From Halosimplex rubrum (GTDB lineage Archaea; Halobacteriota; Halobacteria; Halobacteriales; Haloarculaceae), in the NCBI RefSeq assembly GCF_013415885.1, contig NZ_CP058910.1, positions 682,001 through 746,000 of the forward strand: 64,000 nt of DNA, given 5' to 3'. The notes under the pieces are model-generated. The model was not told the origin of the DNA. It did no database searches and was given only the letters and a program-made list of their open reading frames with translations. This document shows positions 42,984 to 51,726 of the stretch, one piece after another. Made by a program: the position numbers and the translations under genes. Numbering within the stretch: the stretch's first letter is position 1; each line of letters begins with the position of its first letter.

Positions 42984-43625
42984 ATGGGACTGTTCACAGA
43001 ACTCAAAGACAGTATTTCGCGGGCAGCATCGACGCTGTTCTCCGAGGAGGATCCGAAACGTATCGGCATCTACGGCCCGCCGAACGCGGGGAAGACGACG
43101 CTTGCCAACCGCATCGCCCGGGACTGGACCGGCGACGCGGTCGGTCCGGAGAGCCACGTTCCCCACGAGACGCGCCGGGCTCGCAGGAAGGAAGACGTCG
43201 AGATCGAGCGCGACGGCAAGACGGTCAACATCGACATCGTCGACACCCCGGGCGTGACGACGAAGGTCGACTACACGGAGTTTCTCGAACACGACATGGA
43301 GAAAGACGACGCCGTGCGTCGCTCCAGGGAGGCGACGGAGGGCGTCGCGGAGGCGATGCACTGGCTCCGCGAGGACGTCGACGGCGTGATCTACGTCCTC
43401 GACTCGACGGAGGACCCGTTCACGCAGGTCAACACGATGCTCATCGGGATCATCGAGAGCCAGGACCTGCCCGTGCTGATCCTCGCGAACAAGATCGACC
43501 TGGAGGAGTCGTCGGTCCAGCGGATCCGCAACGCCTTCCCCCAGCACGAGACGACGGAGCTGTCGGCCCTCGAAGGTGACAACATGGACGAAGTGTACGA
43601 CCAGATCGCGGAGTACTTCGGGTGA
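42984..43625 (+). CDS. oapA: Origin-associated Era-like GTP-binding protein OapA
   Basis: A 213-residue small GTPase encoded next to the origin in haloarchaea. The G motifs are clear: G1 GPPNAGKTTLANR, G3 DTPGVTTKVDYTEF, and G4 ANKID. The N-terminus MGLFTELKDSISRAASTLF is an amphipathic leader. It resembles Era/Obg-like GTPases but lacks a KH domain. It is the first gene of oapABC, with four bases between its stop and the oapB start. The family name comes from its conserved position by oriC1; the biochemical role is not established here. It has a good Shine-Dalgarno sequence. Confidence 0.93.
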   Translation: MGLFTELKDSISRAASTLFSEEDPKRIGIYGPPNAGKTTLANRIARDWTGDAVGPESHVPHETRRARRKEDVEIERDGKTVNIDIVDTPGVTTKVDYTEFLEHDMEKDDAVRRSREATEGVAEAMHWLREDVDGVIYVLDSTEDPFTQVNTMLIGIIESQDLPVLILANKIDLEESSVQRIRNAFPQHETTELSALEGDNMDEVYDQIAEYFG

Positions 43626-43629
43626 TATC

Positions 43630-44019
43630 ATGGCGGAAGCAAAACACCCCGAAGACGAAGACGGAGTGCAGATCGACCTGATCAGCGCCGAGCGGATGGA
43701 CGGCAAGACGACGATGGAGAAGATCCGGATGATCTTAGACGGCGTCCGGGACAACAACATCGTCATCCTCGAAGCCGGTCTCACGCCCGACGAGGAGTCG
43801 CGGCTCATCGAGGTCACGATGACCGAGATCAGCCCCGACGAGTTCAACGGCATCGAGATCGAGACCTACCCCAAATCGCAGGCCGACGATTCGAGCCTGC
43901 TCGGCCGGCTGATGGGTAAAGAGGAGACCAAGAAGCTGACCGTCATCGGGCCGGCCAACCAGATCGAGACGCTCCACAAGGACGAAACCCTCATCAGCGC
44001 GCTCGTCTCACGGAAATAG
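43630..44019 (+). CDS. oapB: Origin-associated protein OapB (DUF2073)
   Basis: A 129-residue acidic soluble protein starting MAEAKHPEDEDGVQIDLI. The pattern AERMDGKTTMEKIRMILDGVRDNNIVILEAGLTPDEESRLIEVTM followed by KKLTVIGPANQIETLHKDETLISAL is that of the DUF2073/OapB family next to archaeal origins (described here by region only). No catalytic motif is visible. It starts four bases after oapA and ends six bases before oapC, so the three form one operon. Confidence 0.92.
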   Translation: MAEAKHPEDEDGVQIDLISAERMDGKTTMEKIRMILDGVRDNNIVILEAGLTPDEESRLIEVTMTEISPDEFNGIEIETYPKSQADDSSLLGRLMGKEETKKLTVIGPANQIETLHKDETLISALVSRK

Positions 44020-44025
44020 CCAGGT

Positions 44026-44985
44026 ATGCCCCACCAGTGTACGAACTGCGACCGGACGTTCGCCGACGGCTCCAAGGAGATGCTGTCGGGGTGTCCGGAG
44101 TGTGGCGGCACGAAGTTCCAGTTCCGTCCGGACGGCTTCGACGGCTCCGCGGGCGGGTCCGGCCCGGCCGACAGCGGCGCCGACGATTCGGGTACCGACG
44201 ACGGCGGCGCCGTCGACGCGACGGCCGAGTCGCCGCCCGACCCGACCGACCGGTCGGGCGACTCGGTGAGCCGGACGGTCGGCAACGCCGCCGCGACGGT
44301 TCGAGACCTGGTCGGCGGCTCGGCGGGCAGCGACGCTACGGAGGCCCGCCCCCCGGCGGAGTCCGGCGGAGCGGGCCCCTCAACCGACGCCGCGAACGCC
44401 TCGGACGCCGCGACCGTCGGTGCCTCGGCGGCCACCGCCGAGGGTTCGGAATCGCCCGCCTCGACGGGTGAGTCGTTCGACGACGACATCATCGTCGCCG
44501 AGTCCGAGCCCGGTACCGAGGACACCGCCCAGGCCGACGCGCGCAGTCAGCTCGTCGACCCCGACGAGATGCCCGACTCCGGAGGGTTCGACCCGACGGA
44601 AGCCGACGACGCGGTCGAGGAGGCTGACCCGTCACCCGGCGACGCGGCGACCGACTCCGTCGAGGACGGGGTCGACGAACCCGCCGACGACGGAGCCGAA
44701 CCTGCCGATATCGACGGTTCGGCCCACGGGGTGGCCGACGGTGACTCGGCGGACGAGCGCACCGTCGCCGAGGAACCGGACGCCGAGCGGGCGGACCGAC
44801 CGGACCTGGCCGAGTTGCGCGAGGAGCTCAACGACCAGTTCGAGAGCATCCGCGTCCTCGAACCCGGCCAGTACGAACTCAACCTGATGGAGCTGTACGA
44901 CCGCGAGGAGTACATCATCGCGCTCCAGGAAGACGGTCGCTACAGCATTCAGGTACCCGAGACCTGGCGTCAGGCCGACGCCTGA
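44026..44985 (+). CDS. oapC: Origin-associated zinc-ribbon protein OapC
   Basis: A 319-residue protein. The N-terminus is a zinc ribbon with C5 and C8 (QCTNCDR) and C23 and C26 (GCPECGGTKF). The middle 220 residues are a long Asp/Glu/Ser/Gly-rich disordered stretch. The C-terminal 50 residues are conserved and globular: LREELNDQFESIRVLEPGQYELNLMELYDREEYIIALQEDGRYSIQVP, described here by region. This head-and-tail layout is typical of OapC. It may link OapA and OapB to a nucleic-acid partner, which is inference. Confidence 0.9.
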   Translation: MPHQCTNCDRTFADGSKEMLSGCPECGGTKFQFRPDGFDGSAGGSGPADSGADDSGTDDGGAVDATAESPPDPTDRSGDSVSRTVGNAAATVRDLVGGSAGSDATEARPPAESGGAGPSTDAANASDAATVGASAATAEGSESPASTGESFDDDIIVAESEPGTEDTAQADARSQLVDPDEMPDSGGFDPTEADDAVEEADPSPGDAATDSVEDGVDEPADDGAEPADIDGSAHGVADGDSADERTVAEEPDAERADRPDLAELREELNDQFESIRVLEPGQYELNLMELYDREEYIIALQEDGRYSIQVPETWRQADA

Positions 44986-45034
44986 ACGGCTCCTCCTGCG
45001 CCGCTCGACGCCCCGGTTTCGACTCGACAGCTTT

Positions 45035-45118
45035 CGTATCGACGATTCCACAGCGACGGTTCTACGCCGACGATTCCGTATCGACGATTCCGTATCGACG
45101 ATTCCATATCGACGATTC
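45035..45118. repeat. Six-unit 14-bp minisatellite
   Basis: Six consecutive 14-base units: CGTATCGACGATTC (45035, 45077, 45091), CACAGCGACGGTTC (45049), TACGCCGACGATTC (45063) and CATATCGACGATTC (45105). It lies 50 bases after the oapC stop. All units keep CGACGRTTC and vary only in the first half. No coding frame is plausible. It may be a slipped repeat or a protein-binding array beside the origin cluster. Confidence 0.9.
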
Positions 45119-45252
45119 TACAGCGTCCACTTCGAAGCGCCGCGATCTCGCGATCCACGGCCACGGCGGCGAGGATGCGCTCCGGAAGTAGCCGGTGCAG
45201 GCACAATCGTTATACTCTCGGCCGTCGATACTCGGGCCAACGGAGGATATCC

Positions 45253-45384
45253 GTGACTCACCAGCGTTCACACCTCGAGGAGTGGGCGTCACTGCTCGAC
45301 GAGCGAGTGTCCGAAGAAGCCCTCGACGAGGGTCGCCCACCGGACGGTCGCGTCGACCGGTCGGAGCCGCGCCGGGGCGGCTAA
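45253..45384 (+). CDS. Possible 43-residue protein with a Shine-Dalgarno site
   Basis: A small frame from GTG 45253 (VTHQRSHLEEWASLLDERV) to TAA at 45382-45384, ending EPRRGG. GGAGG (45242-45246) lies six bases upstream of the GTG, and a TATA-like CGTTATACTC is near 45208-45217. The helix-like centre is acidic and the tail basic. The family is not recognised, and its size leaves room for chance; the SD spacing and promoter are the main support. Confidence 0.45.
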   Translation: MTHQRSHLEEWASLLDERVSEEALDEGRPPDGRVDRSEPRRGG

Positions 45385-45425
45385 CTCGTCAGCGCCGGGT
45401 CGTCGTCACGCTCCGCTCGACGCCG

Positions 45426-46349
45426 TCACTCCTCGCTGGTCATCTGATCGTACTGGTCGGAGAGCTTCTCGGCGGCGTCGTCCATCAGTTCCCGCTCGTA
45501 CTCGGAGAGTTCCCACTCGACGACCTCCTCGACGCCGTCGGAGCCCAGCTTGACCGGGACGCCGAAGGCGGTGTCCTCGTAGCCGAACTCGCCGTCGAGG
45601 ACGAGCGAACCGGGGAGCACCTCGCCGGTGTCGCGGAGGATGGCCTCGACCATGTGGGCGACGCCCGTGGCGGGGCCCCACTCGGTGGCGCCCTTGCGCT
45701 CGATGACGTTCATGGCCGACTCCTGAAGATCCTCGAGGATGGCCTCGCGCTCGTCGGCGTCGAACTCGGGGTCGCGGCCGTCGACGCGGACCTTCGAGAA
45801 CACGGGGACCTGCGCGTCGCCGTGCTCGCCGAGGATGGTCGCCTCGACGTTGCCGACCTGCGTGTCGAAGCGCTCCGAGAGGACGTAGCGGAAGCGCGCG
45901 GAGTCGAGGCGGCCGCCGAAGCCGACTACTTTCTCGCGTGCGCGCGAGCCCGTCTCGTAGAGGTGGCGGTTGAGCAGGTCGACGGGGTTGGAGGTGGTGA
46001 CGGTCACGAAGTCGTCGTTGTGTTCGGCGAGCGAGGAGCCGATGTCGTCCATGATCGGCGCGTTGTCGCCCGCCAGATCGATCCGGGTCTGGCCGGGCTG
46101 GCGCGGGATACCGGCGGTGATGACGACCACGTCCGAGCCGGCGGTGTCCTCGTAGGTGCCCTGCCGGACGGTCGTGTTCGAGTCGTAGGCGACGCCGTGG
46201 TTGGCGTCCGCGGCCTGGCCGATCGTCACGTCCTCCTGGTCCGGGATGTCCACGAAGAGGAGGTCGTCGACGATGTCCCGAAGCGCCAGATTGTACCCCG
46301 CTGCCGCCCCGACGGTGCCCGCGGCACCGACGATGCTGACTTTCGTCAT
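45426..46349 (-). CDS. mdh: Malate dehydrogenase
   Basis: Interconverts malate and oxaloacetate with NAD+ in the TCA cycle. It has 307 residues, the length of the Haloarcula enzyme, which it resembles along its whole length. Visible motifs: [20 protein letters not shown] (dinucleotide fold), FVDIPD with the Asp favouring NAD+, [15 protein letters not shown] with the substrate arginines, and [12 protein letters not shown] with the catalytic His. It belongs to the LDH-like MDH group, a well-known salt-adapted tetramer. Start [14 protein letters not shown]. It is divergent from the p27-like gene at 46524. Confidence 0.97.
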   Translation of the reverse strand: MTKVSIVGAAGTVGAAAGYNLALRDIVDDLLFVDIPDQEDVTIGQAADANHGVAYDSNTTVRQGTYEDTAGSDVVVITAGIPRQPGQTRIDLAGDNAPIMDDIGSSLAEHNDDFVTVTTSNPVDLLNRHLYETGSRAREKVVGFGGRLDSARFRYVLSERFDTQVGNVEATILGEHGDAQVPVFSKVRVDGRDPEFDADEREAILEDLQESAMNVIERKGATEWGPATGVAHMVEAILRDTGEVLPGSLVLDGEFGYEDTAFGVPVKLGSDGVEEVVEWELSEYERELMDDAAEKLSDQYDQMTSEE

Positions 46350-46523
46350 ATCACGTCAAACTGTGTCACGTTCAGGGGGTAAATCTATCGAAACCCGACC
46401 GTTGGCCGCGTCGTTCGTCACTTCTCGATTCGACAGTCGTCGATCCGATCGCGGTCGGCGGGGGGCCGACGGTGGGGGAACCGTGGCGACGGTCTTTTTG
46501 GCGGTGGCCGGTATCCTACGGGT

Positions 46524-47294
46524 ATGAGCGACTTCGACAAGGAAGCCGAGCGCGAGCGGCTCCGCGAGAAGTACGAAGAGGACAAGCAAAAGCGGGAGGC
46601 CAGCGAGCGGATGAGCGACCTGCTCCTGAAGGGCGCGACGATGACCAACGCCCACTGCAACGACTGCGGCGACCCGATCTTCCGCTACGACGGCGACGAG
46701 TTCTGTCCCACCTGCCAGCGCGTGGTCACGAACGACGAGGCCGTCGAGGAAGCCGCCGAGGGCGAGGGGCAGGTCGACGAACCCGTCCAGACACCCGACG
46801 AGGGCGGGGACGCCGCTCCCGCCGAGGCGGACGGGACGACCGCCCAGCCCTCGGCGACGGAGAACGGCGATACTCCCGACCACATCGAAGTCAAACAGCC
46901 CGACGGTCCCGCCGTCCGAACCGGCGGGGACGAGACCGGTACCGAGCAGGCGACGGCCGAGGGGCCGAGCGCAGACGCCGGCCCCGCGGGTGACCAGCAG
47001 CAGCCGACCCAGTCGCAGCCGACCCAGTCGCAGCCGACCCAGTCGCAGTCGACCCAGTCACAGCCGACTCAGCAGCGGTCGACCCAACAGCCGTCGGCGT
47101 CCGGGCCGGCGGGATCCGCGGTCGCCGCCGGCGCCGGCGACGACTTCGGCGCGGCTCGCGCGTCGCTGGTGCGAACCCTCCGGAAACACGCCGAGCGCGC
47201 CGAGAACGCCGACGACCCGCGCCGCGCCCGCGACCACCTCGCGGCGGCACGCGAGGCGGCCGAGGCGCTGGGCGCGCTGTCCGGGTCGTACTGA
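46524..47294 (+). CDS. Sjogren/scleroderma autoantigen p27-like zinc-ribbon protein
   Basis: A 256-residue protein starting MSDFDKEAERERLREKYEED. The p27 domain is in the first 75 residues: a basic helix, then C45-x2-C48 (CNDCGDPIFRY) and C61-x2-C64 (CPTCQRVV) forming one zinc ribbon. Residues 80-185 are disordered, with an inner tandem repeat of QPTQS (coding repeat at 47001-47075). A C-terminal helical domain (about 200-256) carries ASLVRTLRKHAERAENADDPRRARDHLAAAREAAEAL, described by region. The archaeal function is unknown. It is divergent from mdh. Confidence 0.85.
   Translation: MSDFDKEAERERLREKYEEDKQKREASERMSDLLLKGATMTNAHCNDCGDPIFRYDGDEFCPTCQRVVTNDEAVEEAAEGEGQVDEPVQTPDEGGDAAPAEADGTTAQPSATENGDTPDHIEVKQPDGPAVRTGGDETGTEQATAEGPSADAGPAGDQQQPTQSQPTQSQPTQSQSTQSQPTQQRSTQQPSASGPAGSAVAAGAGDDFGAARASLVRTLRKHAERAENADDPRRARDHLAAAREAAEALGALSGSY
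47001..47075 (+). repeat. 15-bp coding minisatellite in the p27-like gene
   Basis: Four to five copies of CAGCCGACCCAGTCG (about 47006-47075) encode the QPTQS tract; later units drift (CAGTCGACCCAGTCA, CAGCCGACTCAGCAG). Fifteen-base units keep the reading frame, so copy number can change without breaking the protein. Confidence 0.85.
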
Positions 47295-47358
47295 ACGGAA
47301 CCGTCCCACCGCGCTTTCCCCTCCTGCGGCCGATCGTCCCGGTCGACAGCCGTCGTCC

Positions 47359-47892
47359 CTACGTTCCCAGTGCGTCCCGCCCCGCGTCGAGCGCTTCGGC
47401 CGGGCTCGGACACTCCTGGAGCGTCTCCCCGCCCTCGGTGTGGACGAGCCGCGGGAACTTCGAGCGCGTGTCGAGGACCCCGATCCCCGGCAGCGTGTCG
47501 ACGCCGACCTCGATGTCGGAGAAGGCGTCGAACCGCGGCGTCCCGTCGGTCATCGCCGTCGCGGCCCCGGCGTCGGCGTCCGCGGCCGACGGCCCCTCCG
47601 AGGAGTCGGCGAGGACGGGATAGGTCAGGTCGTACCGGCGCCGCCAGTAGCCGGCCCGCTCGGCGGTGTCCGGGAGCGCCCCGACGACGGCGATATCCTC
47701 GGCGGCGAACTCGTCGAACGCCTCGCTGTAGGCCGTGGCGCGCTCGCGTGATACCTGACAGTAGTGGTCTCGCAACAGGAGTACGACCACGGCGTCGAAC
47801 TCGCCCGCGAGATCCTCGCTCGCGACCGTGTCCGGCCCTGGCCCCCCGTTCGGCAACTCGAACCTGACGATCCATTGCATGCCGTCGCTCAT
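47359..47892 (-). CDS. Thioredoxin-fold (AhpC/TSA-like) redoxin
   Basis: A 177-residue protein. Residues 10-90 show the thioredoxin-like core: VASEDLAGEFDAVVVLLLRDHYC (one Cys, C45), then RATAYSEAFDEFAAEDIAVVGA and YDLTYPVLADSS, the classical strand-helix-strand of peroxiredoxins. There is no CxxC. A Gly/Ala insertion (about 105-125) interrupts the C-terminal strands, before VGVDTLPGIGVLDTRSKFPRLVH. It is a one-Cys peroxiredoxin-like or redoxin-fold protein; activity is uncertain. It follows an ORB-like site at 47957. Confidence 0.8.
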   Translation of the reverse strand: MSDGMQWIVRFELPNGGPGPDTVASEDLAGEFDAVVVLLLRDHYCQVSRERATAYSEAFDEFAAEDIAVVGALPDTAERAGYWRRRYDLTYPVLADSSEGPSAADADAGAATAMTDGTPRFDAFSDIEVGVDTLPGIGVLDTRSKFPRLVHTEGGETLQECPSPAEALDAGRDALGT

Positions 47893-47956
47893 CTGTGGCC
47901 CCCTGTTGGTACCGGCTTTGAACCCGGGGGTAATCGTTGTTCGGATCGTTCGGAAT

Positions 47957-47983
47957 CTCGACTCGAAACGAAGGGGTGTCGAG
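47957..47983 (+). promoter_or_regulatory. Distant ORB-like site
   Basis: TCTCGACTCGAAACGAAGGG GTGTCGA has the ORB core GACTCGAAACGAAGGGGT and lies 5.3 kb from the origin core, between the redoxin start and the Hef stop. It could titrate or position Orc1. Confidence 0.6.
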
Positions 47984-48024
47984 GCCGGGACGCCGCCGGC
48001 CGGTCCGACGGTCGGGCCCCGCAG

Positions 48025-50610
48025 TCACCCGTCGTAGTCGCTTCCCACCACTTCGCGGATCCGTTCGGCGGTCACCTCGCCGACCCCCTCCGCAGCCACG
48101 AGTTCGTCGGCGCCGGCGGTCATCACGGCCTCGACGCTGCCGAACTCGGCCAGCAGGGATTCGGCGGTTACGGGTCCGACTTCGGCGACGCTGGCCACGA
48201 CGTACTCCTGCTGTTCGGCCAGCGTCTTCGAACTCTTCTCGCCGTGGACGCTGACCGTGCGGTCCTCGTCTTCCTGCTCGCGGGTCGCGACGGCCGCCAG
48301 GAGGTCCCGGGTCTCGTCGGCGTCGGCCGTCCGGAGGACGCTCGCGCCGAAGTCCACCGCTATCGAGGCCAGCGCACCGTGGATCGCGTTGGGGTGGACG
48401 TTGCGCTCGCCGTAGAGGTCCTCGCCTTCGACGACGACCACGGGTCGGGCGTAGTAGCGGGCGGCGTCGGTGAGTTGCTCGAACAGCGAGCGCTCGTCGT
48501 CGCCGGTCAGCGTGTCGAGGAAGTCCGCGACGGTCTTGCGCTCGACGACCACCCGGTCGGAGAGCACGTAGTCGCCGACCGCCAGCGTCTCCAGGCGCGT
48601 CACGACCCCCTCCTGGCGCGAGAGGTCCTTCGCGATCGACGCGTCGAGCTCCCGCTGGTCGACGACGATCTCCACGGTCTCGCCGTCGTCCGCGCTCGCC
48701 GTCGCGATCTCGCCCTCCGGATCCTCGCGGTCTGCGGTGCCGTCGGAACCCCCCTCGCCGTCCACAGCGGTACTCCCGTCTTCACCACCCCCCGACCCGC
48801 CACCGGCGAACGCGTCCAGCCCCGCCTGGCCGTCGCCGTCACTACCGCCGCTGTCGTCGCCGTCGGACGTTTGCGAGTCGGTTGCGGACTCCCCGGTTTC
48901 GGGTGCGGCGTCGCCCGCCTCCGATGCGGTTTCCCCGTCGTCGGCTGCGGGTTCGCCCTCCGTTTCGTGTGGAGCCGAACCGTCCCCCGCTGCCCTGCCG
49001 GCACCACCGCCGGCGTCGGCGAACTCGTCCATCCCGGTCTGGGTGAGCTCGCTCTCGATCTCGCCGGCCATCGACTTCAGCGAGCGCAGTTCCTTCTCCA
49101 TGCGCTTCTGGTCGTTGCGGGCCTTCCAGAAGTAGGCCTCGTCGCGGGTGTCCTCCGCGAGCAGCACCGAGACGGCGCCCTCGGTCTGGCGGCCGGTTCG
49201 CCCCTTGCGCTGGATCGCCCTGATCGCGGTCGGGACGGGCTCGTAGAACAGCACCAGGTCGACCTCGGGCACGTCCAGGCCCTCCTCGGCGACGGAAGTC
49301 GAAACGAGCACCTCGAACTCCCCGGCGCGGAACTCGTCTAAGGTCTCCTGTTGCTCGGTCTGGGTCATCCCGTCGCTGCCCTCGGTGTCGGACTGGCCGA
49401 CGAACTTGCGGGTGGTGAAGTGCTCGCCGAGGAAGTCAGTCAGCGTCTCGGCGGTGTCCCGGGACTCGGTGAAGACGATGACGCGCTCGCCGTTCTCGAT
49501 GCCGAGCGTCTGAGCGAGGAGCATCCGTGTCCGCCTGAACTTCGGGTGCAGGTCGTCGTAGTCCTCCGCGCGCCGGATCGCCTCTCGAACCTTGGGCTCG
49601 GAGATCATCCGCTGGTCGGCCTTCGAGGCGCCCGAGGAGCGAGCGGCCTGTTTCTGGCGCTCGAAGTAGCGTCGGAGGCTCTCGACGCTCTGGGTCTCGG
49701 CGTAGGTCACCGCGGTCCGGAGCTTGCGGATCTCCGCCAGGAAGCTCATCCCCTCGTAGCCCTCCGACTGGTCGTTGTTCATCAGCTCCCGGAGCTTGCC
49801 CTGGATCGTCTGGATCTCCCGTTCGGACACGTCCGGCTTGCTGGTGTTCGTGACCCCCAGGTCCCGCAGCTTCGACAGCCGGTCGGCGATCACGTCGTTG
49901 ATCGCGTCGCGGAGCTCGACGACCGTCTCCGGCAACTCTACGCGCTCCCAGTCGACGGTGGTCTCGTGAGTGTAGGTCGACACGTCGGCGTCGTCTTCGG
50001 TCATCACCTCGACCTGGGCGAGCCCCAGGTTCCCGCAGACTTCGAGGATGGCCTCCTCGTCGTCGCCGGGGGAGGCGCTCATGCCGGTCGCCAGCGAGTC
50101 GCGGGCCTGTTCGTGGTAGCGCTCGGCGATGTAGTTGTAGGCGTAGTCGCCGGTGGCGCGGTGGCACTCGTCGAAGGTGCAGTGGACCACGTCGGTCAGG
50201 TCGACGCGGTTGCCGACGAGGTCGTTCTCGACGACTTCGGGGGTCGCGACGACGATGCGGGCCCCGTTCCACAGCTCCGCGCGGTCGTCGGGGCGGGTGT
50301 CGCCGGTGTAGACGACGATCTCGTCGTCGGGGACCTCCAGGGCCTCGCGGTAGAACTCGGCGTGCTGGGTGACCAGCGGTTTCGTCGGCGCGAGCAGCAG
50401 CGACTTGTTCACCACGTCGCCGGCCAGCCGGTCGGCGGTCACCAGCAGGCTCACCGTCGTCTTACCCAGCCCCGTGGGGAGACAGACCAGGGTGTGTGTC
50501 TCCAGCGCCGCGTCGGCCAGCTTGCGCTGGTAGGTCCGGTCTTCGAGAAAGCCGTCCGCGAGGAGCGGCCCGGAGACCCCCTCGCCGTCGCCCTCGTCGG
50601 TCGTCGCCAT
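48025..50610 (-). CDS. hef: Hef-type helicase/nuclease for stalled forks
   Basis: A fusion of an SF2 helicase and an XPF-type nuclease, 861 residues from ATG 50610 (MATTDEGDGEG). Helicase motifs: CLPTGLGKTT (Walker A), TFDECHRATGDY (DECH), SATQRKGRTGR-like motif VI. After an acidic linker (about 560-640) comes the nuclease: VDQRELDAS, YVLSDRVVVERKTVADFLD with the ERK-x3-D active site at about 688, then the C-terminal helix-hairpin-helix pair (VGPVTAESLLAEFGSVEAV, AAEGVGEVTAERI). It cuts and remodels fork and flap structures. It lies in the origin region beside the DP1 and Orc1 genes, with the polyprenol kinase-like, GlyRS and CBS genes upstream on the same strand. Confidence 0.95.
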   Translation of the reverse strand: MATTDEGDGEGVSGPLLADGFLEDRTYQRKLADAALETHTLVCLPTGLGKTTVSLLVTADRLAGDVVNKSLLLAPTKPLVTQHAEFYREALEVPDDEIVVYTGDTRPDDRAELWNGARIVVATPEVVENDLVGNRVDLTDVVHCTFDECHRATGDYAYNYIAERYHEQARDSLATGMSASPGDDEEAILEVCGNLGLAQVEVMTEDDADVSTYTHETTVDWERVELPETVVELRDAINDVIADRLSKLRDLGVTNTSKPDVSEREIQTIQGKLRELMNNDQSEGYEGMSFLAEIRKLRTAVTYAETQSVESLRRYFERQKQAARSSGASKADQRMISEPKVREAIRRAEDYDDLHPKFRRTRMLLAQTLGIENGERVIVFTESRDTAETLTDFLGEHFTTRKFVGQSDTEGSDGMTQTEQQETLDEFRAGEFEVLVSTSVAEEGLDVPEVDLVLFYEPVPTAIRAIQRKGRTGRQTEGAVSVLLAEDTRDEAYFWKARNDQKRMEKELRSLKSMAGEIESELTQTGMDEFADAGGGAGRAAGDGSAPHETEGEPAADDGETASEAGDAAPETGESATDSQTSDGDDSGGSDGDGQAGLDAFAGGGSGGGEDGSTAVDGEGGSDGTADREDPEGEIATASADDGETVEIVVDQRELDASIAKDLSRQEGVVTRLETLAVGDYVLSDRVVVERKTVADFLDTLTGDDERSLFEQLTDAARYYARPVVVVEGEDLYGERNVHPNAIHGALASIAVDFGASVLRTADADETRDLLAAVATREQEDEDRTVSVHGEKSSKTLAEQQEYVVASVAEVGPVTAESLLAEFGSVEAVMTAGADELVAAEGVGEVTAERIREVVGSDYDG

Positions 50611-50688
50611 TTCGTGTGGCTTGGCCCCGCCACCCGATAAGGGTTCAGATACCACGGCGGAAGTGGAACGGCGGCACTCCCCGACGCT

Positions 50689-51018
50689 TCAGGTCGCGTT
50701 CACCAGTCGCAGTTCTCCGCCGTCCCCGCTCTCTTCGAGGCGAGCATTGGGGAGCCGGCAGGGCCACTCGTCGAAGTCGACGGGGAGGTCGCTCTCGCCG
50801 TCGCGCCAGCGGTCGTAGTCCACGTCTTCCCAGTTGCGGTCGTAGTCGGCGCGGTCGCCCCACCCCAGCCCGTTCCAGGTGTTCTCGTCGAGCTCCGGCG
50901 AGGGTTCGAGGTAGAACGCCGCGCGGTCGGCGTCGAAGTCCACGACCGTCCCGACGGGTTTGCCGCGGTCGCGAACCTGAACGCCGAGGTACGACTGCCA
51001 GTTCGGGTCGTCGAGCAT
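50689..51018 (-). CDS. Conserved small acidic haloarchaeal protein
   Basis: A 109-residue protein starting MLDDPNWQSYLGVQVRDR. Middle: GTVVDFDADRAAFYLEPSPELDENTWNGLGWGDRADYDRNWEDVDYDRW, which I give only as a region. It is rich in aromatic residues and Asp; it ends with ARLEESGDGGELRLV. No motif suggests an enzyme. Such proteins are common as haloarchaeal families of unknown function. It lies 92 bases after the DolK-like gene and 78 bases before hef. Confidence 0.72.
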   Translation of the reverse strand: MLDDPNWQSYLGVQVRDRGKPVGTVVDFDADRAAFYLEPSPELDENTWNGLGWGDRADYDRNWEDVDYDRWRDGESDLPVDFDEWPCRLPNARLEESGDGGELRLVNAT

Positions 51019-51110
51019 ACCCGCATTTGCCCCGAGGCCCGGATGAACGCCGGGCCTGCCGTGGCAAGCCCCGAGACGCGGCGTCGGGGCCGCGAGCGGT
51101 CGGCAGTCGC

Positions 51111-51692
51111 TCAGAGCGCGCTCGCGGGCAGGAACTGTATCGCGAGGGACATCGCGGCGGCACTGGCGAGTGGGATCGAGAGGTTGTCGTCGATCACGTA
51201 CCCGCGGATCACGGGCTTGATGCCGTCGGCGACGGTCGCGGCGGCGCCGCCGAGGACCGCCGCGATGGGGGTGACGAACGGGACCGCCAGTAGCGTCGCG
51301 ACGGCGAAGGTCACGAGAAGCACCGTCACGTCCTTCGCGGTCCGCAACTCGCCCGATCCGAGCAGTCCCGAGACGGGGTCGGCGATCGTCAGCATCAGGA
51401 TAGCGGGGACGGCGACCCTCGGGTCGAAGGCGAGCGCGACGACGGCCATGCCGAAGACGGCGAGGAAGTAGCCCGCGAGGTTGTCCTGTTCGTACTCGCG
51501 GGTGAGTTTCTCGTAGACCCACCAGTCCAGTCCGACGACCAGCCGAACGACTTCCAGCACCAGCGCGACGGCGAGTCCGCCCACGAGGAGCGCCTGGACG
51601 TGGACCCACTCCACTGCCGGCACGAGCACGTAGGCCAGCGGCACGGCTGTCCCGCTCGCGTGGACCAGCCGCCGGAGTATCTCGTCGCGCAT
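51111..51692 (-). CDS. Dolichol kinase / CTP:polyprenol phosphotransferase-like membrane protein
   Basis: A 193-residue membrane protein with about six helices. The pattern resembles the CDP-diglyceride synthetase/dolichol-kinase superfamily: RLVHASGTAVPLAY, VLEVVRL, then AILMLTIADPVSGLLGSG (Asp-rich catalytic region ADPVSG), GAAATVADGIKPV (ADG-type second site) and IDDNLSIPLASAAAM. These families transfer a phosphate or cytidylyl group onto polyprenols or lipids. It lies 34 bases after GlyRS on the same strand. The exact substrate is unknown. Start MRDEILRRLVHASG. Confidence 0.85.
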   Translation of the reverse strand: MRDEILRRLVHASGTAVPLAYVLVPAVEWVHVQALLVGGLAVALVLEVVRLVVGLDWWVYEKLTREYEQDNLAGYFLAVFGMAVVALAFDPRVAVPAILMLTIADPVSGLLGSGELRTAKDVTVLLVTFAVATLLAVPFVTPIAAVLGGAAATVADGIKPVIRGYVIDDNLSIPLASAAAMSLAIQFLPASAL

Positions 51693-51726
51693 TGGTGAGA
51701 GCGGGTCGCCCGGTCCCGGGCGAGGG

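Noticed and set aside
44970-45206. Minus-strand frame through the 14-bp minisatellite
   Set aside because: It owes its openness to the repeat. The encoded sequence is a simple repeated peptide with no gene context.
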